This document shows positions 46,610-57,266 of a DNA stretch of 64,000 nucleotides, piece after piece. The notes under the pieces are model-generated. The model was not told the DNA's origin. It made no database searches and worked only from the letters and a program-made list of their open reading frames with translations. A program made the position numbers and the translations under genes. The stretch is from Cladobotryum mycophilum (lineage: Eukaryota > Ascomycota > Sordariomycetes > Hypocreales > Hypocreaceae): NCBI GenBank assembly GCA_036429605.1, contig CM071590.1, forward strand, positions 3,100,001 to 3,164,000. The letters are read 5' to 3'. How positions within the stretch are numbered: the stretch's first letter is position 1; each line of letters begins with the position of its first letter.

Positions 46610-47577
46610 AGGATCGGCAGGGATAAAAGGGCGACTAGAAAGATTTTCTGGTATAGAGTCATGCAAACGCTCCATAGAATTAGATGAAGGGCATTTTTTT
46701 CTTTCATTAATTTTTAGATTTGTCTCAAGTTGATCATCATTCAACAGATCCTGGTTAAAAGTCTCTTTCTCGTCACCGAGTTTTGTGATATCACTATCCC
46801 TGTGTCTTCATGACTAGGTTGGCATGATGTGATGAGAAGAGGACCTTTGATGGTGACAAAGGCATAGATAGAGAGAGACAACATAATTATAAATCTACAG
46901 GTATATAACGGAGTAGAGCAGTGAGAAGTGGACCAACCATGATCATCAAGGTAATAGTAATACTGCATTTCTTCTGTTATACGAGTCAACTCGGTAGTAG
47001 AACAGTTGGCAGAGTGCTATTGGAAACTGAAAACTTGGAACAATTTCATGCATACTATTCGTTTGATCCTGTTACTTTGTGTCATACTGGTGTGAGAGTT
47101 TCGCGTAATGCCAATCAGAGAGGTAAGCATCCATGGATCAGCAGTGATAAGGATTTTCAAGGTGCTGAGGCACTGAGGCTACGGCGTCAGCCGGTTAAAC
47201 CTCGCGTCAAGCCCCCTTCAGCCCCCTGAGCCTCAGTGCACTTGGATTGGCGTTCAGCCTATCGCCACGTCTTTCAATTGAACGTTTCATCTCATCATAA
47301 TCATCACCATCAATTTCATCTTCATCAACGACATCCTCTTTTTGAGCATGTGAGCTACCTGGGTGAATGTGGCAATGCTCAGCCCGGCATCTTTTCTCTC
47401 TGCGTGAGCACGACGTGCTGTTCATGTGCTGTGTGCGTGTGCTGCAGCCAACCTAAAACCAACGTCAGAGCTGCTGCTGTCTCGGCCTGAGTGGGCCGTA
47501 CTCACTCACTCACTCACTCACTCACTCACTCACTCACTCACTCACTCACTCACTCACCACCCACCCGCTCACTCACA
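46610..47577. other. Interval upstream of the GCK-type kinase
   Basis: 968 bp with the 3' end of the DUF7053-like gene and the kinase promoter. It ends in a long ACTC repeat next to the kinase start codon. Short frames only; no gene seen. Confidence 0.5.
47500..47556. repeat. (ACTC)14 microsatellite in the kinase leader
   Basis: About 14 uninterrupted ACTC units ending 21 bp before the ATG of the kinase gene. The repeat is open in the kinase frame but no in-frame ATG precedes it, so it is probably leader, not protein. Confidence 0.95.
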
Positions 47578-50029
47578 ATGTCACTTCAGGTGAGATGGCC
47601 GGATATTTCGGTCACCAAGCAAAAGGCTCTTGAAGATGCTAGAAAAATGCAAAAGGCTGTTGTTGAGACATGTAACAAGTCCGGAAAGGAAGTACCGCAA
47701 TATCAACTTCAAGAGCTCATTGGCAAGGGGAGCTTTGGCCGAGTCTACAAGGCAACCTCTGGCAAAACTGGACAGCTAGTTGCAGTTAAGATTATCGATA
47801 TAGAAGAGAGCGACACCGTGAACCCAAAGCTGGCAGATACTTACAGCGACCTGCTCAAGGAGATTAACGCCTTACAATTGCTGAGCGATAGTGGCGCCAA
47901 GAATATCAACCATGTCATCGAAGCATTGCCGGTTGCCCAGTCTATGTGGATGATCACTGAGTATTGCGCTGGTGGAAGCGTTGCCACCCTCATGAGACCG
48001 ACGGCTCCTGGTGGACTTTTGGAGAAATGGATTGTTCCCATTGTGCGCGAGGTGGCAGAGGCCATGTACTGGGTTCATGGTCAGGGTATTATCCATCGAG
48101 ATTTGAAGTGTGCTAATGTCCTGGTTACGGAGATTGGAAAAGTTCAGCTTTGCGATTTTGGTGTTGCTGGAGTTATCGAGACCAAATTCGACAAGCGTTC
48201 GACATTTATCGGGACACCTCACTGGATGGCACCCGAGCTTTTCGACCAGGGCGCGTCGTATGGAACCGAAGTTGATATATGGGCATTTGGAGCCATGGTC
48301 TACGAAATAGCATCTGGCTTACCACCTAATGTCACTGCTGGAATCGATTTCTCTAGACTAGGCACCCACCTGAAGCATCATACCCCTCGATTGGACGGAG
48401 ACCATTACTCTCATGGTCTGAAAGATTTGGTTGCATACTGCCTGCAACACGATACTGCTAAGCGGCCAACAATCGAACAGGTTCAGCGCCACGGATATAT
48501 CCTGAATACATACGAATCTCACCCGACCTCATCTCTATCTCACCTGGTCCGGGCGTTCAAGTTATGGGAAGCACAAGGTGGAGATCGAAGGTCTCTTTTC
48601 TCTGCAGGCGGCGCCCAAGGATTAGCAGAACTATCTGCAGCTCTATCGAATGACGAGTGGAACTTTAGTACGACCGCTGCATTCGACCAACAAGTGCTTG
48701 ACAATGGCGATGCACAGGATGTTTTTGATGTTTACGGTTCCGGCGTGGACTTTGAGCAACAGTCATATGAGGAAACATCGCGGCCACCGAAGCCCAAGTC
48801 TCGTCGTAGACCACCACCTCATCTTCCTTCTGTCAAAGCGCCCTTGGAAAAGATCTTTGACCCCAACACAATATCAACATACGAAGAGAACTCGAGGACG
48901 TATTATAGTCGGCTTTTTATGCCGCCTGCTTCTGATCTACCACTCCGGGACGAAAGTGCCCAGAATGTTAATGTTAGAGAGTCTCTTATCGACCTGGACG
49001 TATCTTTACACGGAGGTGAACTGTCCCAGTTTGTTGATTTGGGTACGCTCAAGGTTCGCGATCCTATGGCTCAGGTGGAATACGATCTCGATGATGCTCA
49101 CTACATAAAGACGCCCATGAGTGACTTTACAGATGCCAAAAACAACCGTCGTACGCAAGATTGGAAATTTCCATCCATGGCTTCTGGACCGGCAAATCCA
49201 GAAGAGTTCAAATTCCCCTTTACCGATGTTCCTCCAGCACCAGATCCTTCTCGCCCCCCTATGATGCATCATCCAACTGAACCATACCAACACTCATCTG
49301 GATTCAATGAACTTGCCCCCCTGACCCCCCGACAACCGCGCTTCGACCGGAAGTCTCATCGACCTTGACATGAGCTTGAGCTTCCCAGATTTCTCTACAG
49401 ACCTTACCCGTCCGTCAACGTCGCACTCGGACGTTGGCTCTATCAGTGGCTCTGAGCTTGGCGGCGCAGACCCATTTCAGCTAGAGAAGCATGCTTCACT
49501 CTACGTCGTCAACCCGACCAATCGCGAGCCTTCTATTTATGTCTCGGATGATTCAGAGTTTGCAAATGCGCTTGCAGATCTTCCAGACCTATCCCTTGAA
49601 TCAGAGCCAAGGCCTGAACAATCTCGAACTATCAGTCAACCCACCCCTCAGCCAGTCAATGGAGCACGACCCTTTTCTCTGAGCGATTTTGCGGACATGG
49701 ATCCTGAACTTCCACCAGAACCCAGTCCCGCCCCTTCTACCCCCCAACTTTCCTCGTCATATCAAGAGCCGCCGCCTCGACCACCGCCCCAACCTCAGCA
49801 ACCTCAACCCCCTCCTGCCCCACAGTCACGACCTGTTTCACAACAACCTGGCACACCACTACCGCCCCTTCCGGCCGCTCCGGCACCAAAAGTACTCCTG
49901 GGTCAAGGATCAACCGAGGACGTGAGGCAGGAACTGCGTCGCATGGCCATGAGTCTGGGTGACCATTTGAGTCACGTAAACTCTTACTTGTCCGGACTAC
50001 CGGTCCGAGGGGGAGCACGCATCCGCTAG
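47578..50029 (+). CDS. Ste20/germinal-centre-kinase family protein kinase, with a 1-nt frameshift
   Basis: The frame from ATG 47578 encodes a short N-terminal extension, then a protein kinase domain: GKGSFG (49-54), VAVK with K71, HRDLKCAN with D175, DFG (193-195), and GTPHWMAPE (212-220), the signature of Ste20/GCK kinases. It is followed by a long Pro/Ser-rich tail. The frame stops at 49368, but another frame, open from 49325, continues the same kind of Pro/Gln-rich sequence to 50029 and ends in a well-composed segment (VRQELRRMAMSLGDHLSHVN). Dropping one C from the C6 run at 49325-49330 joins the two into 816 residues. The family includes Sid1, Nak1/Kic1 and MST/YSK-type kinases of septation and polarity; I cannot choose between them. 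The downstream frame also has its own ATG (49370), but no promoter gap separates it. Confidence 0.85.
49325..49330 (+). other. Frameshift site in the kinase gene (C6 run)
   Basis: The kinase frame reads out of phase after this run and stops 38 nt later, while the frame one base on is open for a further 230 codons. Here the sequence has one base too many (or two too few), unlike the other sites. Confidence 0.65.
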
Positions 50030-50268
50030 ATGCCACTGGGAACGCGATATGAGGTCATGAGCACTGCCGTTTTATTATGACGATTTTTTGTACGCCGAAA
50101 GAGATTAGCACGGGAAACGACGCCATGTACATTACCATTCACTGACTTAATCAGTATAGATTTCACGAAACTAGGCAGACATGCACGCAATGGAACGGAT
50201 ATTTGATGACTAAAGTAATTTTTTATATTGATTGACTGAACACTTTTTTATGCTCTAAATCGTCTATT

Positions 50269-53200
50269 TCATTGAAAACCAACCATGTCCCCCATAAGTA
50301 ATGTTTGATACTGCTCAATCGCCTCACCCAGCCTGATCAGAACCCCTGCTGCCAACATTTTGACCTCATTCTCTTCGCCTCCGTCTTCGCCCCTTGTTCT
50401 ATGAAAAACTCCACCAACCCACTCCCGAGTCTCAACAACCTCTCTCCCTTGCTGCACACATATCCTCCTCATGTCTCCGCCATTGACCTCCAGCAGCGAA
50501 GCCATGGCGACTAGCCAGCCCTTCAGGGCATCCAAGTCATCCTGAGCGTGTACTCTGACACCAAGAAGCAAGTCCCATAGCTCAGCCGTCAACTGAGGCA
50601 GCGAAAGCGTAGATGGGCCCGCCGCGTGAATGATGATGCCTATGGTCTGGAGATATAGCGACAGCAAAGCGGGGTTGAGAACAAGTGCCTTGTTGGATCG
50701 AAGAGCGAGCTGAAAGTGGGCGGTGAGGGGAGAGAAGAATGAGTTGGCGAGGAGAGCGGCTGTGGTATTCGGGATGGCTCGGACCCGAGGTTTCGCTTTC
50801 GTCTTGGACTTGTAACGGGCTGTAAAGGTTTGAAGCTTCAAGATGTCCGGCCCGGTAGTGGCGTCGGCTGCCTTAGCAGCCATTGGTGCCAAGAAGGACG
50901 AGGTGAGAGCCTGGGAGATGGTATTCAAGGCCGTCGGAGGCAGACCTTTCAACCGCGACGAAGGGGGTAATTCCTCCCTTTTAGACGGGTCAAGATAAAG
51001 CTGCTCGATTTTCTCTGGCAATCGTTTGGACGGGAAAGCAGCAGCAGACGCGTACTCTGAGGTTTCGAACCCAGCGAGCTCTCGACCCGACAGCCCGATG
51101 GCGACGAGAACCTGGACTCGCTGGGACAGAGAATAGTCTCCTTCAAAGAATGTTCTACAGAACCAAGGAGCCATCAACTTTGGCTGGGCAACTATCAGGG
51201 CAATCATGCCCTGCAATTTCAAGTCGCTAAAATTCTCAAGCTCGTACTTGTCCTGCAGCCCAACAAAAAGGCCAGCAAGCTCGTCGGCATGAGAGCTCAC
51301 TTCCGTACCGAAATTGGCCTTTCTTCGAATAAGCGAAGGGGCCGTCTGGAGGGCCAGCCTCTGCTTATCATAGGACTCGGAGTCGCGGAAGAATAATATT
51401 AGATCGCGGACATAAACGGGAGCTTTTACCTTGTTGCGCTGCACCAGCTCAGCGTTGTCATCAGAGTCCTCCGGGTCAGAATCCTTGGCAAGCGGAGCGA
51501 GATCGTCTTCGTCATCGGAAGAGTCAATTTCTTCTATGATCGCTATAGGCTTTGATTCTGTAACTTTAGCTTTCGGCTTTCCCTTGGGCTTCGATACGGG
51601 CTTTCGAATCGCCTTGGTTTGTGGTTGAGAGGCTGGTTTCTGGCTGTCCTCTTTGAGGAGTGAATCAACCGGACCAATACCATCAGAAATGGTAGTGAGG
51701 GATTTTAGCCATTGGGCTTCCTCAGTGTCCATTTCCTCCATGTGAAAATCGAGCTTCTGGGCGTTCTTATCGATGAGGGCAGACAGAGATTCTCCTACTA
51801 TCATGCCTAAGAAGCGAGCCCGGGTTTGTGTAGCCGCAATACGATTTGATATAGCACTTAAATAGGATCCCGATCTTATCGTCATCCTCAGCTTGATAGG
51901 TGATAGTCGAGACACGTATCCAGCACTAAGAAGTAAGATTTCGGTATGGACTGGTAGCTGTCAGTAGCTGTCAAAGATGAACAGGAATTATATATCTTAT
52001 TACCATTTTGCTGTAATATTGCAACGTGCCTGATATATAGCTGATCCCCGAATTGGGAGAGGCCTTTCTCAAACACCGTGGTGATGGCCTCTTTGTCCTT
52101 GGCCAAGACTGCCAGAACAGCCCTTCTAATCCCAATATTATCGCCAAGGCCAGCGCCAGAAGATGAAGCACACCAATCTATAAGATGGCCTTTGATGGCA
52201 TCATTGTTTTGTGTAATCGCATAGACAAGACCAGCGGTACCAGAGATGGCAGCATTTGAGGCCGAGTCTGCCATATCCAAAGTATTCAGATGCTGAGAGA
52301 GGCGCTGTAAGAGAATACTCAGCGTCTTCTTTATGCTTTGTGATTGATTGAAGTAGACCCTTGTAAATGTACTAGGATCGGACCCTTTCGAAAGAAGTAG
52401 GCCATCAATAATACATTTCGCCAGCGTATCTATTGTATGTAAGTTGACGAGTATTAGTTAGAACTGCTTTCTTCTCTCACCTGAATAGCCTAGTGACATT
52501 CCCCGATGAAATAGGTCAGAGCAAAATTGAAGTTCCGCATCTCCAGGACTGTCTTTAGTCCAGGAGTTAATATTCTGTGCAATCCATTTCGTAAATTCTA
52601 CTCCTTCGGCAACCCATCGTGCATCACCTTGGACTCCATCCTGTCCAACGAGTGCGAGTGCTTCGGACGCGGTGGATAAGATTCGGCCACTGGTCAGCAA
52701 TGAAAGAAGGGTATGAGATTGGGTCTTCTTCAAAGCCGCGTTGGTCAGCTTCTCTGTCGAGGCTATCCAAATAGTCTGTACTGAGCTATTGCCCCTGAGC
52801 AGAGACGCCAAAAGATCCAAAAAGGTGCTTAAATGCAAAGCCACGTCGGGTCGAATAGGTCCTTTTGATCCTCCTTTTTGCTCTTGTATCAAAGCTTTCA
52901 GATGAGCGAGAACAGCATTTAACCCGGCTACACTCTGCAAGCATTGGGTGAGCAGAGTAGCATCATCAGGTTTCCGCGCATTATTGCTGGTATCGACATT
53001 CTCCGAACCCTCCCGTAGCAGCGTCCAATAGTTTGGCACAATCTCCGTTACCAGCTGGTGAATAATTGCAGCACTCTTTGGACCTGGTACGTGAAGGTGG
53101 AATGTGTCAGATGATTGTTGAACGTCCGTGGTGAGATATTGTAGGACGAGAATGAGAGAGTCGTAGTCGGGTTGGTTGCGGAGAAGCTCAAGTGCTTCAT

Positions 53201-53333
53201 CCACTGACAGAATTTGCGATATTCTAGGAGCTTCGACAACTCTTTTGGTCGAGCTGACCTCTGATAATAGCGGCTCATCGACCTTCCTTGACTTCAGATA
53301 GGTCGTGCTGATTGGGGTGAGTAATTCATCCAT
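50269..53333 (-). CDS. TEL2: Telomere length regulator Tel2 (TTT complex subunit)
   Basis: Three exons, 53333-52481, 52429-52004 and 51950-50269, with donors GTGAGA and GTAATA and matching phases; 986 residues. The protein starts MDELLTPISTTYLKSRK. The first half is alpha-helical (HEAT-like). The conserved central block follows the second intron: LSAGYVSRLSPIKLRM and then RARFLGMIVGESLSALIDK. After an acidic linker (EEIDSSDDEDDLAPLAKD), which in other Tel2 proteins is a phosphorylated binding site for Pih1/R2TP, comes the conserved VYVRDLILFFRD domain with GLSGREL. Tel2 works with Tti1 and Tti2 as a co-chaperone for PIKK kinases (Tel1/ATM, Mec1/ATR, TOR). The start is the ATG nearest the conserved N-terminus. 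It is divergent from UBA3. Confidence 0.93.
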
Positions 53334-53695
53334 GACTGCTGCCCTGTCTCTCTGAGAATACACAGGACCAGCCTGTAGATCTCATTAGAATAGAATTCGT
53401 TTAATATACAAATTAGGATTGTGATAAAAAAAGAGTGCAAGAGGAGAAACATTGTTTCGTGGAAGTGTAAAGTGGGATGGGAGGCATCAGCTTCAAGCCC
53501 CCACATTCACCGAGGGGTCACCTCACGTCACCGAGATAGCTATCCACCCTTCCACCCGCCAGATGGGCAACTCCGCCAAAGCTTCCCCTCCAAAGCTTCC
53601 CCTCCAAATAACCTACACACACCCACGCGACACGTCCCGTCATCCTCTCCCCTCCCACCTTAAAGGAGTCAGGGTTCTGTACGATTTAAACTGAA
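53334..53695. promoter_or_regulatory. Divergent promoter of TEL2 and UBA3
   Basis: 362 bp between the two start codons, C/T-rich on the UBA3 side, with a 14-bp tandem duplication. No CACGTG box seen. Confidence 0.65.
53578..53605. repeat. 14-bp tandem duplication
   Basis: AAAGCTTCCCCTCC occurs twice in direct succession in the TEL2/UBA3 promoter. Confidence 0.9.
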
Positions 53696-55285
53696 ATGAG
53701 TGTCGACACACAATCGTCAGTAGCCGCGCCTACTATCGACGAGACGAAACGATGGTCAGCCAACGATAACCCCATCTGGGATCAGAGACAGCGAACAAGT
53801 GACATGGCTTGCTAACAGCTAGTTACAGGACACACCTTGAACAAATCAGGCGTAATCCGGGGCCCTTTACGGATGCTGATGCCGTGGGAGAGGAATTTCT
53901 CGGCCAGTTTGAAAAGTTCAAGATCTTGTGAGTTTACACTGCCCCTACCATCAATATTTCAAGAACATCATAACTAATAGTAGCAGGGTAATGTTCGTAA
54001 AACCACCCACCACCCCGCCTAGGCCTCGAGACTCCAAAAACTAAAACTCCACGATAGCGGTGCTGGCGGCTTAGGATGCGAGATTCTTAAAAACTTGGCC
54101 ATGTCACGGTTTAGAAATATTCATGTGATTGATATGGGTCAGTGAAAGTTGGAAGAGCATGTTGTTTACACTGCACCTACGCCCGGCTAACTTTGGGGGT
54201 GGCTGACAGATACCATCGACATCTCCAATTTGAATCGCCAGTTCCTCTTTCGCCAATCGGATGTTGGAAAATACAAGGCAGAGGTGGCCGCCAAGTTTGT
54301 CGAGAACAGAGTCAAGGGCGTCAAGATCACGGCCCACAACAACAAGATCCAGGACTTTGACGAATCCTTCTACAACCAGTTCCAGCTCGTTATTTGCGGC
54401 TTGGACAGCATCGAGGCTCGGAGATGGATCAACGCCATGCTCGTCTCCATCGCGGAGGAGGCCGAGGACCCCGATGGAATCAAACCTCTCATCGACGGCG
54501 GCACCGAAGGCTTCAAGGGCCAGGCCCGTGTGATTCTCCCTTCCATCACGTCGTGCATCGAGTGCCAGTTGGATATGCATGCGCCCAGGGCAGCCGTGCC
54601 CCTCTGCACGATTGCATCCATCCCCAGACAACCGGAACACTGCGTCGAGTGGGCTCACGTCATTGCCTGGGAGGAGGAAAAGCCCTTCCCCCAACTTGAC
54701 AAGGATGACCCCGAGCACGTCACCTGGCTCTACCAAAAGGCCCTCAAGCGCGCCCAGGAGTTCAACATCCCGGGCGTCACGTACGCACTCACCCAGGGCA
54801 CCATCAAGAACATCATTCCCGCCATTGCGTCCACCAACGCCATCATAGCCGCGGCATGCTGCAACGAGGCCTTCAAAATCGCCACGACCTCGGCCCCCTG
54901 CCTGGGCTTCGAGAACAACTACATGATGTATTCGGGCAACGACAGCATCTACACATACACCTTCAAGCACGAGAAGAAGGACGACTGCCCCGTCTGCGGC
55001 CGCGAGTCCCGGCCCCTCGATGTCGACCCGGAGACGACCCTCCAGGAGCTCTTGGACTCCTTTGCCGTCCGCCCAGAAGCCCAGCTGAAGAAACCGTCGA
55101 TAAGAGCACAGGGCAAAACCCTCTACATGCAGTTCCCACCAAGCTTGGAGGAGCAGACCAGGCCGAACCTCGAAAAGTCTCTCGCCGATCTTAGCCTTGA
55201 GAACGGACAGCAGGTTGTCGTGACGGACCCCGCATTCCCGCTCGAGTTTAACTTTTACCTCAAATTCAAGGCCGCATCCTCCTAA
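53696..55285 (+). CDS. UBA3: NEDD8-activating enzyme E1 catalytic subunit Uba3
   Basis: Five exons are needed: 53696-53754, 53829-53927, a 6-nt exon 53987-53992, 54058-54137 and 54210-55285, giving 439 residues. The parts show RRNPGPF, then LGQFEKFKIL-VI-GAGGLGCEIL (nucleotide-binding loop G56-G61), MDTIDISNLNRQFLFR, CGLDSIEARRWIN, IDGGTEGFKGQARV, the catalytic cysteine C214 (VPLCTIASIPRQPEHC), the zinc-binding CIECQ and CPVCG pairs, and a C-terminal ubiquitin-fold domain that would recruit the E2. Uba3 with Ula1 activates Rub1/NEDD8 for cullin modification. The small third exon restores the strand before GAGGLG; skipping it is also in frame and gives KIFGAGG. Intron 1 has an unusual GTCAGC donor. 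It converges on RPC40. Confidence 0.93.
53987..53992 (+). other. Putative 6-nt microexon of UBA3 (GGTAAT)
   Basis: Upstream intron 53928-53986 has donor GTGAGT, branch TAACTAAT and acceptor AGCAG. Downstream intron 53993-54057 has a weak donor GTTCGT, branch ACTAAAAC and acceptor GATAG. Included, codons read TTG GTA ATC (LVI) before GGT GCT GGC; this matches the usual Uba3 KILVIGAGG. Confidence 0.7.
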
Positions 55286-55637
55286 TTTTGTTTTCCCATG
55301 ATGGCCAGATTGATTGCGGGAGAAGGCGTTTTGTTGTTCTTTTTTGGAGTATTCTGGGCAAAATTTTCTTTTTTTTGTTTTGTTCTATGGCGTTGGAGAT
55401 AGAGAGCAATGATCAGACGAAAAAACTTTCCTCTTAGAAGAAAGAAAGCTTGTCGAGATAATCAGACTCGAGCGAAATAGGGGTAATGAGAATCATGGTA
55501 TCATCTTTTTTTATTTTTATATCTATCTATCCACAAGAACAAACATTGTGTATGGACGCATTCGAGTAAACAAGCTAAAAAAAAAAAAAAGCAAAAGCCA
55601 TATTGTACATCCAGTCATGCCAAAAAAAATCTTTGTT
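55286..55637. terminator. Convergent 3' region of UBA3 and RPC40
   Basis: 352 bp between two stop codons reading toward each other; T-rich then A-rich tracts (for example A14 near 55577). Both 3' UTRs and poly(A) sites must lie here. Confidence 0.5.
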
Positions 55638-56867
55638 TTATCGAGCCATGTTGATGACCTGCTGTTCGAGCTTCTTGCACTTGAGCTTCAGGTGCTTGAC
55701 GGATTCGAGGAAGAGCTCATCGCTATCCCACTGCCCCGTGCTCTCAATGGCAAAGATGAAGTGGTCTCTCCTCCGCCCAAGCTTGACCTTGCCATCAAAC
55801 TCCCTGTGTCGCAGCACCTCCCTGCTCAGCGTGTCCTTCATGGGGTCCCGCACCACCGCCTTGAGCTCCCCAGCCTGTCCCTCGTAGCCACTTCCCGCCT
55901 TGCTAGCTTCCTCCCTGGAGACGTGGTCGAGGCTGATGACGCCCTCCGGGAAACACTTCTGGAACTTCTCGGCATCGGCGCCGAGGATGGGCTTGGTGAT
56001 GTTGATGAGCGGCATCAGTCGGTACGAGGCCGTCGCGACGGGCGAGAACTTGGAGTGGTCGGCGCCGATACCCTTGTGCATGTGCATCGCCAGGCTGATC
56101 GTCTGCTTCGGCCGCAGCTTGGCAATGAGAATATCCGGGTTCACCGGCCGAATGGCGTCCTCGCCGCTAAAGTACTGGTCCTGCTTCCCGGTTGGCACGA
56201 AGACGATATCCTTTGCGTACACATGCGCATTGTGGTACGCCTTCAGAGGGTCTGCCTCGTTGGGCGAAGCGTCCGGGTTGACCGTACATGTGACGTTAAG
56301 CTCCAGCCGCACCGTATTGTAGTCAAAGCACCCCGCGTACGGATCCTCCCCGTCCGTGGGCTTCTTATGCCACTTGAGGAAGTTCTGCAGGCCATCGCGA
56401 CCGCCGTTGAAGGGAATGAGACCCAGTCTGTGGGCCAGAACCTCATCTTGGATGACGGAGGTGTTGTTATCGATGTATACGTTCTCAATGGCCAGCGTGG
56501 GGATCTCGGCGATCAGAATGCGCCGGAAGGCATTGGCGAGGGAGGTGTCGATGCCAATAAGAGAAAAGGATGCGTCGTTCGATTCGTTCTTGTGGAATTT
56601 CACTGAGAAGGCGTCCCGAAAGCGGTCGATTGTAAAAGCCATATCCTCACCGGGAAAATGCCCCGGGAAATCAGTCGAGGAAACATTGGTAACAGTCTCT
56701 TTGTTGATCCCGACGGTCTAAAAAGAAGAAAAAGAGAGCTACGATTAGCATACCAATCATTCAGAATGTCTGCCCATCTCCTAGGCCCTCCAAAAACTTA
56801 CAGTTCTGCGATCCAGCTCCTCCGCGCTAGGAGCCTTCTTCCAATCGGGCTGTTTTGAAGGAGCCAT
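55638..56867 (-). CDS. RPC40: RNA polymerase I and III subunit AC40 (RPAC1)
   Basis: Two exons, 56867-56802 and 56717-55638, with donor GTAAGT and acceptor TTTTTAG; 381 residues. The first exon encodes MAPSKQPDWKKAPSAEELDR and the second starts TVGINKETVTNVSSTDFPG, so starting at the internal methionine (56642) would truncate the protein. The alpha-like domain is clear: FSLIGIDTSLANAFRRILI, IENVYIDNNTSVIQDEVLAH, RLGLIPF. AC40 pairs with AC19 as the alpha-like platform of RNA polymerases I and III in the nucleus. Its promoter lies between 56868 and the NUP159 stop. Confidence 0.96.
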
Positions 56868-57266
56868 GATGTTTGCGTGTTGTGTTTGGAGCAAAAGTTT
56901 ATGGTTGTCGAGTATCTGGGGAAATTTTTTGAATGCGATAACCCCTCCAAGGTGAGTCTAGGTGAGCGATAAGACTTTGCTGACTTTCACCGTGGACGCT
57001 GGTGGGTGGGGGGTCTCTGCGGGATCCACAGGACTGGCATGTTGAAGGAAATTCAGATAGCCAAACTTTGAGGGCGACTGATTTATGATGTATAGCAATC
57101 CTGAGATATAAAGATAGTTCATCTTCAAAAGCCAAATTATGGCATTGTGTTGCCTCATTTAAAATACATCTAGACTAAAATTCATCACCTGTGTCTCCTC
57201 TCGCCGTACCTAATTAACAAAAAACAAATAAGCCCAAGAGGCACCTCGATATTCCTACCTAGTAGT
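56868..57266. other. Interval between NUP159 stop and RPC40 start
   Basis: 399 bp with the NUP159 3' end and the RPC40 promoter. A GGTGGGTGGGGGG tract lies near 57001. No gene seen. Confidence 0.5.

Noticed and set aside
49370..50029. Separate 219-residue protein gene downstream of the kinase
   Set aside because: Its sequence continues the kinase tail without a promoter gap, and the break sits in a homopolymer; a single gene is more likely, though not proved.
54104..54970. 288-codon minus-strand frame
   Set aside because: It is the antisense shadow of UBA3 exons 4-5, whose domains and catalytic cysteine are clear on the plus strand.
55548..56606. 352-codon plus-strand frame
   Set aside because: It is the antisense shadow of RPC40, which is unmistakable on the minus strand.
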